Positions 8,392-17,382 of a stretch of 64,000 bases of DNA are shown one piece after another. This stretch comes from Novosphingobium sp049354825 (GTDB taxonomy: Bacteria; Pseudomonadota; Alphaproteobacteria; Sphingomonadales; Sphingomonadaceae): positions 1,178,001 through 1,242,000 of the forward strand of contig NZ_CP186480.1 in the NCBI RefSeq assembly GCF_049354825.1. Direction: 5' to 3'. A program made the position numbers and the translations under genes. The notes below the pieces were generated by a model that was given only the letters and a program-made list of their open reading frames with translations, did no database searches and was not told the DNA's origin. Each line of letters begins with the position of its first letter. The stretch's first letter is position 1.

Positions 8392-8488
8392 GTTGTCCTG
8401 CCGATGCTTGCTCTTGCCTGCGCCGTCCGGCGCCATATGATCGCGGCAGGGATTCCTGCGTATGCGCAGGGTGCAAAAGGGGTTGCTC

Positions 8489-10576
8489 ATGTCCATTGCC
8501 AAGACCGTTCGTGCTGCCGTGCTGGCCGGCGTCGCCGTTATCGCCATACCGGCCGCGGCGCAGACGCCGCCGTCTCACCAGATCGCCGCGAAGATTCCGC
8601 TCGACACGCTGGTCGAGCTGCCGTCGATGCAGCAGCTGCGCCTGTCGCCCGACGGTACCAAGGCGGCCGTCACGCTGGGGGGCGGCAACGATTTCGTCTA
8701 TGCGGTGCTCGACCTCGTCAACGGCGGCAAGCCCAAGGTCATCGCCTCGGCCGAAACCTACAAGGACGCCGGCCAGCGCACCCTCGCCGGCTACCGCTGG
8801 GCCAACGACCGCTACCTGCTGCTGACGCTCACCTCGCGTGAGATCGTCTACGGCCAGCGCGTCGACCTGCGCCGGCTCGCCAGCTACGATATCGTCACCG
8901 GCAAGACGACGCCGCTCGCCTGGGACGGCGCCACTGCAGACGCCGCCGACGTGCTCCACATCGACAAGAAGAACGGTCGCATCCTGCTCGCCCGGCAAGT
9001 CGACAACGGCAATACCGAGCAGATGTTCAATTACCGGGTCGAATGGGTCGACGTGGCCACGGGCAAGGTGTTGAGCGTGGTCCAGCAGCCCAATCCGATC
9101 GTCGGCGGCTGGTTCGCCGACGGCAACGGCGTGGTCCGCATGGGCACCGCGGGGGACCGCGACACGGGTGAGGAGCGCTACCTCTATCGCTCGGGCGAAG
9201 GCCAGGCCTTCACGACGGTGCAGCGGGTCAAGGACAAGGATTTCTCCGGCGCCGGCATCCGCCCGATCGTATTCCTGGACGAGCCGGACATGGCCATCGT
9301 GTCGAGCAATCACGAAGGGCACCGCGCGATCTACAAGGCCAATCTCAAGACGATGACCATCGTGTCAAAGGTGTTCGAGGCTCCGGCGGGCTATGACGCC
9401 AGCAGCGCGATCGCCAACGAGGACGAGAACGGCGTGGTCGGCTATACCTTCGCCACCGACCGCGACTACGTCAGCTTCACCGACAACCGCCTCAAGACCA
9501 TCCAGGCCTTTCTCGAAGACAGCTACGGCAAGGGCAATGCGCAAATCGTCTCGACCAACGACGGCGATCACCGGCTGATCGTCGCGCTGGGCAAGCCGGA
9601 GCAGGAAAACGGGTACTACCTCTACGACGCCGACAGCGGGAAGATGCAGCTGATCGGTTGGCAGAGCGCCAAGCTCAAGGACGGTCTGCTCAATCCCGTC
9701 TCGGCCTTCAGGTACACCGCCAGCGACGGCTTGCCGATCGAGGCTGTGGTCACCCGCCCGCGGCTGCGAGCCGGGCAGAAGAACCTGCCCGTGGTCGTGC
9801 TTACTCACGGCGGCCCCTATGGCGTGCGCGACTATGTCGAGGCTGACCAGTGGGCCCAGTCGATTGCGGAGCAGGGCTACGTCGTGGTCCAGCCCAACTA
9901 TCGCGGATCCGGCGGCTACGGTGTCGAATTCGGCAAGGCTGGTCGCAAGGACGGCTTCGGCACGCGGATGCAGGACGATCTCAACGACGCTGTCGACGCG
10001 CTGGCCGCGCAGGGAATCGTCGACAAGAGCCGCGCCTGCATGATGGGCTGGTCATACGGCGGCTATGCCTCCGCCCGCGCGGCGCAGCGCGATCCGCAGC
10101 GCTGGCGCTGCACGATCGCCGGTGCCGGCGTCTACGACCTTCCCGCCATGCGCGATTACGATAAGGGCTATCTCGGCTCTTTCGGCGCCAATTACCTGGC
10201 CAAGGGCGCCGCCTCGCTCGATCAGGTTTCGCCCGCGCGAAATGCCGGCGGCGAATGGTCCAAGATCCTGATCGTCCACGGGGTCCGCGATCCGCGCGTG
10301 CCGATCGCGCAAGCGCGCGCGCTGCGTTCCGCGCTGAAGGGCGCGGGCAAGAAGGAAGGCGTCGACTTCGCCTATATCGAGCAGCCGAAGAACGGCCACT
10401 ACGGCATCTATTTCACCAAGGAAGAGCGCCTGGAATGGCTGGGCGGAGCGTCCGCGTGGCTTGACCGCTACAATCCCGCCTATGTCGCCGCCGATGCCGA
10501 TTTCGCCGCCAAGCCGGCGATCGACCCGGCGGTGGCCGCAATGGGCCAGCGGTTGTTCGCTCGGACATCGGGCTAG
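8489..10576 (+). CDS. Secreted S9 family peptidase (prolyl-oligopeptidase type)
   Basis: A 695-residue exported serine peptidase: an N-terminal signal peptide (MSIAKTVRAAVLAG, cleavage near AAAQ, residues 20-28), a beta-propeller-like middle, and a C-terminal alpha/beta-hydrolase domain. Catalytic residues visible are Ser522 in GWSYGGY, Asp601 in VRDPRVP and His637 in NGHYG. It probably trims oligopeptides in the periplasm. I chose ATG 8489 over an upstream ATG at 8462 because it gives a clean signal peptide and has AAGGGG a few bases upstream. It stands alone between the hppA terminator and tesB. A second, distinct S9 peptidase is at 20763. Confidence 0.88.
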   Translation: MSIAKTVRAAVLAGVAVIAIPAAAQTPPSHQIAAKIPLDTLVELPSMQQLRLSPDGTKAAVTLGGGNDFVYAVLDLVNGGKPKVIASAETYKDAGQRTLAGYRWANDRYLLLTLTSREIVYGQRVDLRRLASYDIVTGKTTPLAWDGATADAADVLHIDKKNGRILLARQVDNGNTEQMFNYRVEWVDVATGKVLSVVQQPNPIVGGWFADGNGVVRMGTAGDRDTGEERYLYRSGEGQAFTTVQRVKDKDFSGAGIRPIVFLDEPDMAIVSSNHEGHRAIYKANLKTMTIVSKVFEAPAGYDASSAIANEDENGVVGYTFATDRDYVSFTDNRLKTIQAFLEDSYGKGNAQIVSTNDGDHRLIVALGKPEQENGYYLYDADSGKMQLIGWQSAKLKDGLLNPVSAFRYTASDGLPIEAVVTRPRLRAGQKNLPVVVLTHGGPYGVRDYVEADQWAQSIAEQGYVVVQPNYRGSGGYGVEFGKAGRKDGFGTRMQDDLNDAVDALAAQGIVDKSRACMMGWSYGGYASARAAQRDPQRWRCTIAGAGVYDLPAMRDYDKGYLGSFGANYLAKGAASLDQVSPARNAGGEWSKILIVHGVRDPRVPIAQARALRSALKGAGKKEGVDFAYIEQPKNGHYGIYFTKEERLEWLGGASAWLDRYNPAYVAADADFAAKPAIDPAVAAMGQRLFARTSG

Positions 10577-10585
10577 GGGCGTTGC

Positions 10586-10617
10586 TTGACCTGCGCGCGG
10601 CGCCCCTTAGGGGGCGC
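10586..10617 (+). promoter_or_regulatory. Predicted tesB promoter; -10 box within a palindrome
   Basis: TTGACC (10586-10591), 15-bp spacer and TTAGGG (10607-10612), ending 10 nt before the tesB ATG. The -10-like box sits in the loop and right arm of the inverted repeat GCGCCCC-TTAG-GGGGCGC (10600-10617), which could be an operator or a 5'-end hairpin. Predicted from sequence only. Confidence 0.4.
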
Positions 10618-10622
10618 TGACG

Positions 10623-11525
10623 ATGGTCAGTGACACACCCAGTCCCGAGGAGCTTGTCGCCGGTTTCGTGCGCCTGCTTTCCGTACGTCCGGCGGGCGAG
10701 GATCGCTTCGCGGGGCGGCGCAAGCCGGGCGGCGTCGGCCGGGTGTTCGGCGGGCAGGTCATCGCCCAGGCGCTAGCCGCGGCGGAGGCGACCGTCGACG
10801 AAGGCCGACCCTGCCATTCGCTTCATGCCTACTTCCTGCGCGGCGGGAGCGAGGATCACGAGATCGATTTCGCGGTCAACCGCGATTTCGACGGCGCCAG
10901 CTTCGCGAACCGCCGGGTCGTGGCAAGCCAGGAAGGCCGCCCGATCCTGAACCTGACCGCGTCGTTCCAGCGCCCTGAGCAGGGGCTTCACCACGTCGAT
11001 ACCGCCATGCCCGACGTGCCGGCCCCGGAAACCCTGCCGTCCGAATTCGAAAGCCGCCGCAAATTGGCCGAAGGCGCACCGGCGGCGCTCAAGGACTGGC
11101 TTTCGCGGCCGCGCCCGGTCGAAATGCGCATGGTCGAGCGCGAGAGCCGCGACGCCGGCGTCAGTGCCCAGCCGCTGGCCCATGCCTGGATCAGGGTCGT
11201 GGCGCCGCTGGGCGACGATCCGCGCCTGCACCGGGCGGCGTTGGCGTTTGCCACCGACCTGGGATTGCTCGGAACCTCGCTTATGCCGCATGGCCTCAGC
11301 TGGCTTCGTGGCGAGGTGATCAGCGCCAGTCTCGATCATGCGATCTGGTTTCACGGCGCCTTCCGCGCCGACGACTGGCTGCTCTATTCGATGCACAGCC
11401 CGTGGACCGGCAATGGCCGCGGTTTCAACACCGGGCAGATCTTCACGCGCGACGGGCGGCTCGTCGCTTCGGTTGCCCAAGAGGGCATGATCCGCCGGGC
11501 GCGAAGCCCGGCTTCACCGGCCTGA
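10623..11525 (+). CDS. tesB: Acyl-CoA thioesterase II
   Basis: Hydrolyses medium- and long-chain acyl-CoA to free fatty acid and CoA in the cytoplasm. The 300-residue double-hotdog protein has the recognisable N-terminal RVFGGQVIAQAL, the mid-region SLHAYFLRGG, and the C-terminal SLDHAIWFHG segment carrying the catalytic Asp. It lies alone, 46 bp after the S9 peptidase stop, and has its own predicted promoter overlapping a palindrome. Downstream about 85 bp separate it from the efflux operon. Confidence 0.93.
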   Translation: MVSDTPSPEELVAGFVRLLSVRPAGEDRFAGRRKPGGVGRVFGGQVIAQALAAAEATVDEGRPCHSLHAYFLRGGSEDHEIDFAVNRDFDGASFANRRVVASQEGRPILNLTASFQRPEQGLHHVDTAMPDVPAPETLPSEFESRRKLAEGAPAALKDWLSRPRPVEMRMVERESRDAGVSAQPLAHAWIRVVAPLGDDPRLHRAALAFATDLGLLGTSLMPHGLSWLRGEVISASLDHAIWFHGAFRADDWLLYSMHSPWTGNGRGFNTGQIFTRDGRLVASVAQEGMIRRARSPASPA

Positions 11526-11611
11526 CAGCCTGCCACCGCGGCGATGCACGACCGGTCCTGCGACAAACGGATACTTGACTTGCCCCCCTCCCCCTGCGCG
11601 AAACCGACTTA

Positions 11612-12793
11612 ATGCCTTCAACCGATTATCGAAAAAAGCGCATCGCCGCGCTCGCCGCCGCGTGTGCCGTAGCACTGGTGTTGAACGGCTGCGGCAGCAA
11701 GGCGGCGACCGGCCGCGACAAAGGCACGCCGCAAGTAGGCTTCCGGGTCATGCAACCCACCACCGTGCCGATCGAGACCGAGCTGGCCGGCCGCGTCGCC
11801 GCTTCGAAAAGCGCCGAAGTCCGCCCGCAAGTCACGGGCGTCATTCAGCGGCGACTGTTCGCCGAGGGCAGCTACGTACGGGCGGGCCAACCGCTGTTCC
11901 AGATCGATCCCAGCCTTTACCGCGCCGCCGCCTCGCAGGCCGCCGCAAACCTCGAAAGCGCGCGCGCCAGCGCCGCCGCCGCCGGGACCAAGGCGGCGCG
12001 CTATGCCCCGCTCGCCGCCGCGCAGGCCGTCTCGCAGCAGGAATATACCGATGTCGCCGCCTCTGCGCGCGTGGCGCGGGCCTCGGTCGCGCAGAACCAG
12101 GCCGCGCTCAACACCGCGCGCATCAACTTGCGCTACACCACCGTCCCGGCGCCGATAAGTGGCCGGATCGGCCGTTCGGCCTTCACCGTCGGCGCGCTAG
12201 TGACGTCGGCGCAAAACGATCCGCTGGCGACGATCGCGGTCCTCGACCCGATCTACGTCGATATCCAGCAAAGCGCCGCCGACCTGGTCAAGCTGCGCCG
12301 CCAGATGGGCACCGGCGCGGGCGCGCCGATGACTGCGCCGGTGCGCCTGACGCTTGATGACGGCAATGAGTACGGGTTGCTCGGCCGGGTCGCGTTCTCG
12401 GAAATCACGGTCGATCCGGCTACCGGGTCGGTGACGATGCGGGCGCAGTTTCCCAATCCGCAGGGCCTGCTGCTGCCGGGCATGTTCGTGCGCGCGCGCC
12501 TTGCCCAATCGACGCAGACCAATGCCTACCTGGTCCCGCAAGGGGCGGTGTCGCGCGATCCCACCGGCGCGGCACAGGTCTATGTCGTCGGCGCCGACAA
12601 CAAGGCCGTCCGCCGCACCGTCACGGCAACGGCAACCAGCGGCGCCAACTGGATCGTCACAGCAGGGCTGAATCCGGGTGACAAGCTGATCACGCAGGGC
12701 CTGGGCAAGGTGAAGCCCGGCCAGCCGGTCAAGCCGGTGCCCGAAACCGCGCCGCAGGTTCCGGGGTCGCGGCCCGCGGGCAAGAAAGGCTGA
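11612..12793 (+). CDS. RND efflux periplasmic adaptor lipoprotein (AcrA/MexA family)
   Basis: Membrane-fusion protein linking the inner-membrane RND pump to the outer-membrane channel. The lipobox LNGC places the lipidated Cys at residue 27. After it come barrel-sandwich halves (around VRPQVTGVI), an Ala-rich alpha-hairpin (about residues 105-170) and the membrane-proximal beta domain. Length 393 aa is typical. First gene of a three-gene operon, with the permease starting 12 bp downstream. CTTGACT lies 32 nt upstream, a possible -35 element, but I see no convincing -10. No regulator gene is adjacent. Confidence 0.95.
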   Translation: MPSTDYRKKRIAALAAACAVALVLNGCGSKAATGRDKGTPQVGFRVMQPTTVPIETELAGRVAASKSAEVRPQVTGVIQRRLFAEGSYVRAGQPLFQIDPSLYRAAASQAAANLESARASAAAAGTKAARYAPLAAAQAVSQQEYTDVAASARVARASVAQNQAALNTARINLRYTTVPAPISGRIGRSAFTVGALVTSAQNDPLATIAVLDPIYVDIQQSAADLVKLRRQMGTGAGAPMTAPVRLTLDDGNEYGLLGRVAFSEITVDPATGSVTMRAQFPNPQGLLLPGMFVRARLAQSTQTNAYLVPQGAVSRDPTGAAQVYVVGADNKAVRRTVTATATSGANWIVTAGLNPGDKLITQGLGKVKPGQPVKPVPETAPQVPGSRPAGKKG

Positions 12794-12805
12794 CGGCCGG
12801 ACCCG

Positions 12806-15800
12806 ATGTCGCGCATTTTCGTCAACCGGCCGATCTTTGCCTGGGTCATCGCGATCATCGTCATGATGGCGGGCCTGGCCGGGCTTCGCGCGCTCCCGGT
12901 CGAGCAATTCCCCGATATTGCCCCGCCCCAGGTCAACATTCGCGCCAATTACCCCGGCGCATCGGCGGCGACGCTGGAAAGCAGCGTCACCCAGGTGATC
13001 GAGCAGCAGCTGACCGGGATCGACGGGCTGCTCTATTTTTCGTCGAGTTCGTCGGCGCGCGGATCCGTAACGATCAGCGCGACGTTCGAAAAGGGTACCG
13101 ACCCCGACATTGCGCAGGTCCAGGTCCAGAACAAGGTGCAGCAGGCGCTCAGCCGGCTGCCCAGCCAGGTCCAGCAGCAAGGCCTGACGGTCACCAAGTC
13201 CAATCCTGACAACCTGCTGATCGCCGCCATCTACGACAGCACCGACAAGGCGCGTTCCCCCGACATTGCCGATTACTTGGTCGCCAATCTGCAAGAGCCG
13301 ATCGCCCGCCTGCAAGGGGTCGGCGACACCAACGTGTTCGGCGCCCAACACGCGATGCGGATCTGGCTCGACCCGGCACGGCTGGCGGCGGTGCAGCTGA
13401 TGCCCAGCGACGTGATCTCCGCCATCACCGCCCAGAATGCCGAAGTCGCCGGCGGCGAGGTCGGCGGCACGCCCAGTCCCGCCGGCCAGCGCCTGAACGC
13501 CACGCTCACCGCGCAGAGCCGCCTCAGCACGCCCGAACAGTTCGCCCAGATCGTCGTTAAGACCCGGCCCGACGGGTCGACTGTCCGCCTTGCCGACGTC
13601 GCCCGGGTGGAACTTGGCTCCGAAAGCTACGCCGTCGCCATCCGCGTTAATGGCCATCCAGGGGTGGGCATCTCGGTCAGCCTCGCGCCGGGCGCCGATG
13701 CGCTCAAGACCGCGGAACTGGTGAAAAAGGAATTCTCCGACCGCGAGGCGGATTTTCCCGACGGCTGGAAGCTGACCTACCCCAACGATTCGACCACCTT
13801 CATCAAGCGCTCTGTCGATGACGTGGTCATCACCCTGCTCGAAGCGGTGGCGCTGGTAGTGCTGGTGATCTTCTTTTTTCTCCAATCGTGGCGTGCCACG
13901 CTGATCCCGGCGATCGCGGTGCCGGTCGTGCTGCTGGGCACGCTGGCGGTATTCGCCGTCACCGGCTTTTCGATCAACACGCTGACGCTATTCGGCATGG
14001 TGCTGGCGATCGGCTTGCTGGTCGACGATGCCATCGTCGTGGTCGAGAACGTCGAGCGCCTGCTTCACGAGAACCCTGGCATGACCCCGCGTGAGGCGAC
14101 GCTGCAATCGATGGCCGAGATCCAGGTGGCGCTGATCGCGATCGCGATGGTGCTGTCCGCGGTGTTCCTGCCGATGGCGTTCTTCGGCGGTTCCACCGGG
14201 GTGATCTACCGCCAGTTCTCGCTGACGATCGTTTCGGCGATGGTCCTTTCGGTGTTCGTCGCGCTGGTGCTGAGTCCGGCCTTGACCTCCACGCTGCTTC
14301 GCCGGCGCGAGGAGGAGGAACGTGCCGGCGGGCGGGTCGCCCAGCTCAGCGCACGCCTGCATCACTGGTTCGAGGACCGCTTCGGCCGCCTTTCGGGCTG
14401 GTACCACGCCCGCACGACGACCGTGCTGGCCAGGCGGCGGCGTTTCGGAGCTATCTACCTGGTCGTGGTGGTGCTGCTGGTGGCGCTGTTCGCGCGCCTG
14501 CCGACCGGATTCCTGCCCAGCGAGGACCAGGGTTTTGCCTCGATGCAGTACAACCTGCCGGCCGGCGCCACGCTTGAGCAAACCCAGGCGGCGATGGCGC
14601 AGATCGAGAATTACGCCCTGCACAACGTTCCCGAACTCGACAAGATGATGCTGGTTGGCGGATCGAGCGGCGGCGGCGGTGGCGGCCAGAACGCCGGCCG
14701 CGGTTTCATCGCGCTCAAGGACTGGGACGACCGCAAGGGCAAGGCGCATTCGGCCGAAGCGATCACCCGCCGGTTGACCCAGGCGATGGCGCCGCTGCGC
14801 GACGTCGAGTTTTATTCCACCCTGCCTCCCGCGGTCCGGGGCCTTGGTTCGTCGAGTGGCTTTACCGCCGAGCTTCTCAATTCCGGCAACCTCTCGCAGC
14901 CGGAATTTGCCGAGCAGCGCGACGCGATCCTGGCCGAAGCCCGCGCCGATCCGCGCCTTGCGAACGTACGTCTCGGATCGCTGCCCGATCAGCCGACGCT
15001 AAAGATCGACGCCGACCCCCAGCGCCTCGCCGTGCTCGGTCTCAACCAGACCGACGTCAATTCGACCCTCTCGACCGCGTGGGGCGGCCGGTATGTCAAC
15101 GATTTCGTCGACAACGGCCGGGTCAAGCGCGTCTACGTTCAAGGGGACGCCCCTTACCGCGCCGCGCCGCAGGACATCGGGCAATGGTACGTTCGCGGGT
15201 CGAGCGGCGAGATGGTGCCCTTCTCCGCGATAGCCCAGGCGACATGGAGCGCCGCGCCGACCGGGCTCAGCCGTTTCAATGGCACGCGCAACGAAGAGAT
15301 CAGCGGCCAGGCCGCGCCGGGCGAGAGTTCGGGCACGGCGATGGACGCGATCGAGGCGATCATCGCCGCCCACCCCGGCGTATCGGTTGCCTGGGCGGGT
15401 GCATCGTACCAGGAACGGCTGTCGAGTGGGCAAGCCCCTTATCTCTACGCCATTTCGCTGCTCGTGGTGTTCCTGTGCCTGGCGGCGCTGTACGAATCGT
15501 GGTCGATCCCGCTGGCGGTGCTGCTGGTGATCCCGCTCGGGCTGGTCGGCGCGTTGCTGGCCGTCACGCTGCGCGGATTGCAGAACGACGTGTTCCTGCA
15601 GATAGGCCTGCTGACGACGATGGGGTTGGCGGCGAAGAACGCGATCCTGATGATCGAGTTTGCCGAACAGGCCGAAAAGGCCGGCAAGACGCCGTACGAG
15701 GCCGCGCTCGAGGCGGCGCGCATCCGCCTGCGCCCGATCCTGATGACCAGCACCGCGTTCATTTTCGGCGTAATGCCGCTGGCGCTGGCGACCGGCGCGG

Positions 15801-15985
15801 GCGCCAACAGCCGCATCGCCATCGGCACATCGGTGATCGGCGGAATGCTGACCGCGACGCTGCTGGCGCTGTTCTACATCCCGTTCTTCTTCGTGCTGGT
15901 ACGAACGATCACGAAACAGACGTTTGCCCGCCTGCTGCACCGGCGCCGCAGCGCGGACAACACCGCACCGGAGCCGGCAGCATGA
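12806..15985 (+). CDS. RND multidrug efflux permease (AcrB/MexB, HAE1 family)
   Basis: Proton-driven inner-membrane drug exporter, 1059 aa, with 12 expected membrane segments and two large periplasmic loops. The proton-relay Asp pair is in TM4 (LLVDDAIVVVENV) and the conserved Lys in TM10 (GLAAKNAILMIEF). The start MSRIFVNRPIFAWV is the family N-terminus. The periplasmic loop contains a Gly-run near residues 616-625 (SSGGGGGGQ), a common feature of this subgroup. The stop overlaps the channel gene start as ATGA, so the pump and channel are made together. Substrates cannot be predicted. Confidence 0.97.
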   Translation: MSRIFVNRPIFAWVIAIIVMMAGLAGLRALPVEQFPDIAPPQVNIRANYPGASAATLESSVTQVIEQQLTGIDGLLYFSSSSSARGSVTISATFEKGTDPDIAQVQVQNKVQQALSRLPSQVQQQGLTVTKSNPDNLLIAAIYDSTDKARSPDIADYLVANLQEPIARLQGVGDTNVFGAQHAMRIWLDPARLAAVQLMPSDVISAITAQNAEVAGGEVGGTPSPAGQRLNATLTAQSRLSTPEQFAQIVVKTRPDGSTVRLADVARVELGSESYAVAIRVNGHPGVGISVSLAPGADALKTAELVKKEFSDREADFPDGWKLTYPNDSTTFIKRSVDDVVITLLEAVALVVLVIFFFLQSWRATLIPAIAVPVVLLGTLAVFAVTGFSINTLTLFGMVLAIGLLVDDAIVVVENVERLLHENPGMTPREATLQSMAEIQVALIAIAMVLSAVFLPMAFFGGSTGVIYRQFSLTIVSAMVLSVFVALVLSPALTSTLLRRREEEERAGGRVAQLSARLHHWFEDRFGRLSGWYHARTTTVLARRRRFGAIYLVVVVLLVALFARLPTGFLPSEDQGFASMQYNLPAGATLEQTQAAMAQIENYALHNVPELDKMMLVGGSSGGGGGGQNAGRGFIALKDWDDRKGKAHSAEAITRRLTQAMAPLRDVEFYSTLPPAVRGLGSSSGFTAELLNSGNLSQPEFAEQRDAILAEARADPRLANVRLGSLPDQPTLKIDADPQRLAVLGLNQTDVNSTLSTAWGGRYVNDFVDNGRVKRVYVQGDAPYRAAPQDIGQWYVRGSSGEMVPFSAIAQATWSAAPTGLSRFNGTRNEEISGQAAPGESSGTAMDAIEAIIAAHPGVSVAWAGASYQERLSSGQAPYLYAISLLVVFLCLAALYESWSIPLAVLLVIPLGLVGALLAVTLRGLQNDVFLQIGLLTTMGLAAKNAILMIEFAEQAEKAGKTPYEAALEAARIRLRPILMTSTAFIFGVMPLALATGAGANSRIAIGTSVIGGMLTATLLALFYIPFFFVLVRTITKQTFARLLHRRRSADNTAPEPAA

Positions 15986-17376
15986 TCGTTCGCACGGGCA
16001 CCGCACTGGCCGCGCTCGCGCTGGCGGGATGTTCGATGGAGCCGGCTTACGTCCAGCCGGCGCTGCCGGTCCCCGCCGCGTGGCCGGCGGGCGCAGCCTA
16101 CCGCGCCGCGGACATGGCCGCGCTGCCAAGCTATGACTATCGAACGGTGTTCGCCGACCCGCGCCTGCAGGCGCTGATCGACCAGGCGCTCGCCAACAAC
16201 CAGGACGTCGCTCGCGCCGTCGCCAACATCGCCGCCGCGCGGGCGCAATTCCGCGTCCAGCGCGCCGACCTGCTGCCGCAGGTCGACGCCAGCGCGTCCT
16301 ATACGCGCAGGAACGGCGGCAGCACCGGTTCGGGCAGCGGCGGCCTTGATCTCCAGGCCGGCGTGTCGGGCTATGAACTCGACCTGTTCGGCCGCGTGCG
16401 CTCGCTGACCGATGCGGCACGCAGTCGCTATCTGGCCTCCGATTCGGCAGCACAGGCGGTCCGGCTGGCGCTGGTGGCCGATGTGGTCGAGGCGTGGCTG
16501 GCCCACGCTGCCGACCAGAGCCTGCTGGCCATCGCGCGCGACACCGTCAAGACGCAGGCCAAAGTCGTCGCGCTCACCCGGCAGCGGCTCGACGGCGGGA
16601 TCGCGCCGCGCACCGACTTGCGCCAGGCCCAGCTGACGCTCCACACCGCAGAGGCCGATGCTGCCTCGCAGACCAGTGCCGCGGCGCAGGACGTCAACGG
16701 GTTGCAACTGCTGGTCGGCGCACCGATCGATCCGGCACTGTTGTCGAGCGGGATCGAGGACGCCGGCAGCCGCCTTGCCAGCATTCCCGCCGGCATTGAT
16801 TCGGGCGTGCTGCTGCGCCGCCCCGACGTGGTCGAGGCCGAGTACCAGTTGCGCGCCGCCAACGGCGATATCGGGGCCGCCCGCGCCGAGCTGTTCCCGC
16901 GTATCTCGCTGACCGGCCTGCTGGGCGCCGTGTCGGGCGCGCTGACCTCGATCTTCACCGGCGGTGCCTTCACCTGGAGCGCGAGCGCTGGGGTCAACTA
17001 CCCGATTTTTCGCGGCGGCGCCGGGCAAGCCAACGTCGCCTACAACGAAGCCCAGCGCGATGCCCTGCTGGCCGATTATCGCAAGGCGATCCAGACCGCG
17101 TTTCGCGACGTTGCCGACGCGCTGGCACGGCGCGGCACGATCGACGCGCAAGTCACCGCGCTGGCGGCCAATCGCGCCGCCGCGGCGGACAACGCCAACC
17201 TGGCGGAGATGCGCTATCGCGGCGGGATCGACAGTTACCTGACCTCGCTCAGCGCGCAGCAGGCGCTTTACGCGGCCCGCCGTGCGCTGGTGCAGGGACA
17301 GCTGCTGCGTGCCACCAACCGCGCCGAGATCTACCGCGCACTCGGCGCCGACAGCCTGCTCGTCAAACACCCCTGA
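15982..17376 (+). CDS. Outer-membrane efflux channel lipoprotein (OprM/NodT family)
   Basis: TolC-like trimeric outer-membrane duct, 464 aa, completing the tripartite pump. A lipobox LAGC gives a lipidated Cys17. Two homologous OEP halves are apparent, with the repeated pattern of long Ala-rich helices (NNQDVARAVANI; later QRDALLADYRKAIQ). The start at 15982 overlaps the permease stop and gives the signal peptide; the open frame upstream is a shadow. It converges with uvrC with 6 bp between the stops and no obvious intrinsic terminator. Confidence 0.95.
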   Translation: MIVRTGTALAALALAGCSMEPAYVQPALPVPAAWPAGAAYRAADMAALPSYDYRTVFADPRLQALIDQALANNQDVARAVANIAAARAQFRVQRADLLPQVDASASYTRRNGGSTGSGSGGLDLQAGVSGYELDLFGRVRSLTDAARSRYLASDSAAQAVRLALVADVVEAWLAHAADQSLLAIARDTVKTQAKVVALTRQRLDGGIAPRTDLRQAQLTLHTAEADAASQTSAAAQDVNGLQLLVGAPIDPALLSSGIEDAGSRLASIPAGIDSGVLLRRPDVVEAEYQLRAANGDIGAARAELFPRISLTGLLGAVSGALTSIFTGGAFTWSASAGVNYPIFRGGAGQANVAYNEAQRDALLADYRKAIQTAFRDVADALARRGTIDAQVTALAANRAAAADNANLAEMRYRGGIDSYLTSLSAQQALYAARRALVQGQLLRATNRAEIYRALGADSLLVKHP

Positions 17377-17382
17377 GCGCTC

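Noticed and set aside
12197..13885. 562-codon minus-strand ORF opposite the RND operon
   Set aside because: Shadow of adaptor and permease genes; no recognisable domain.
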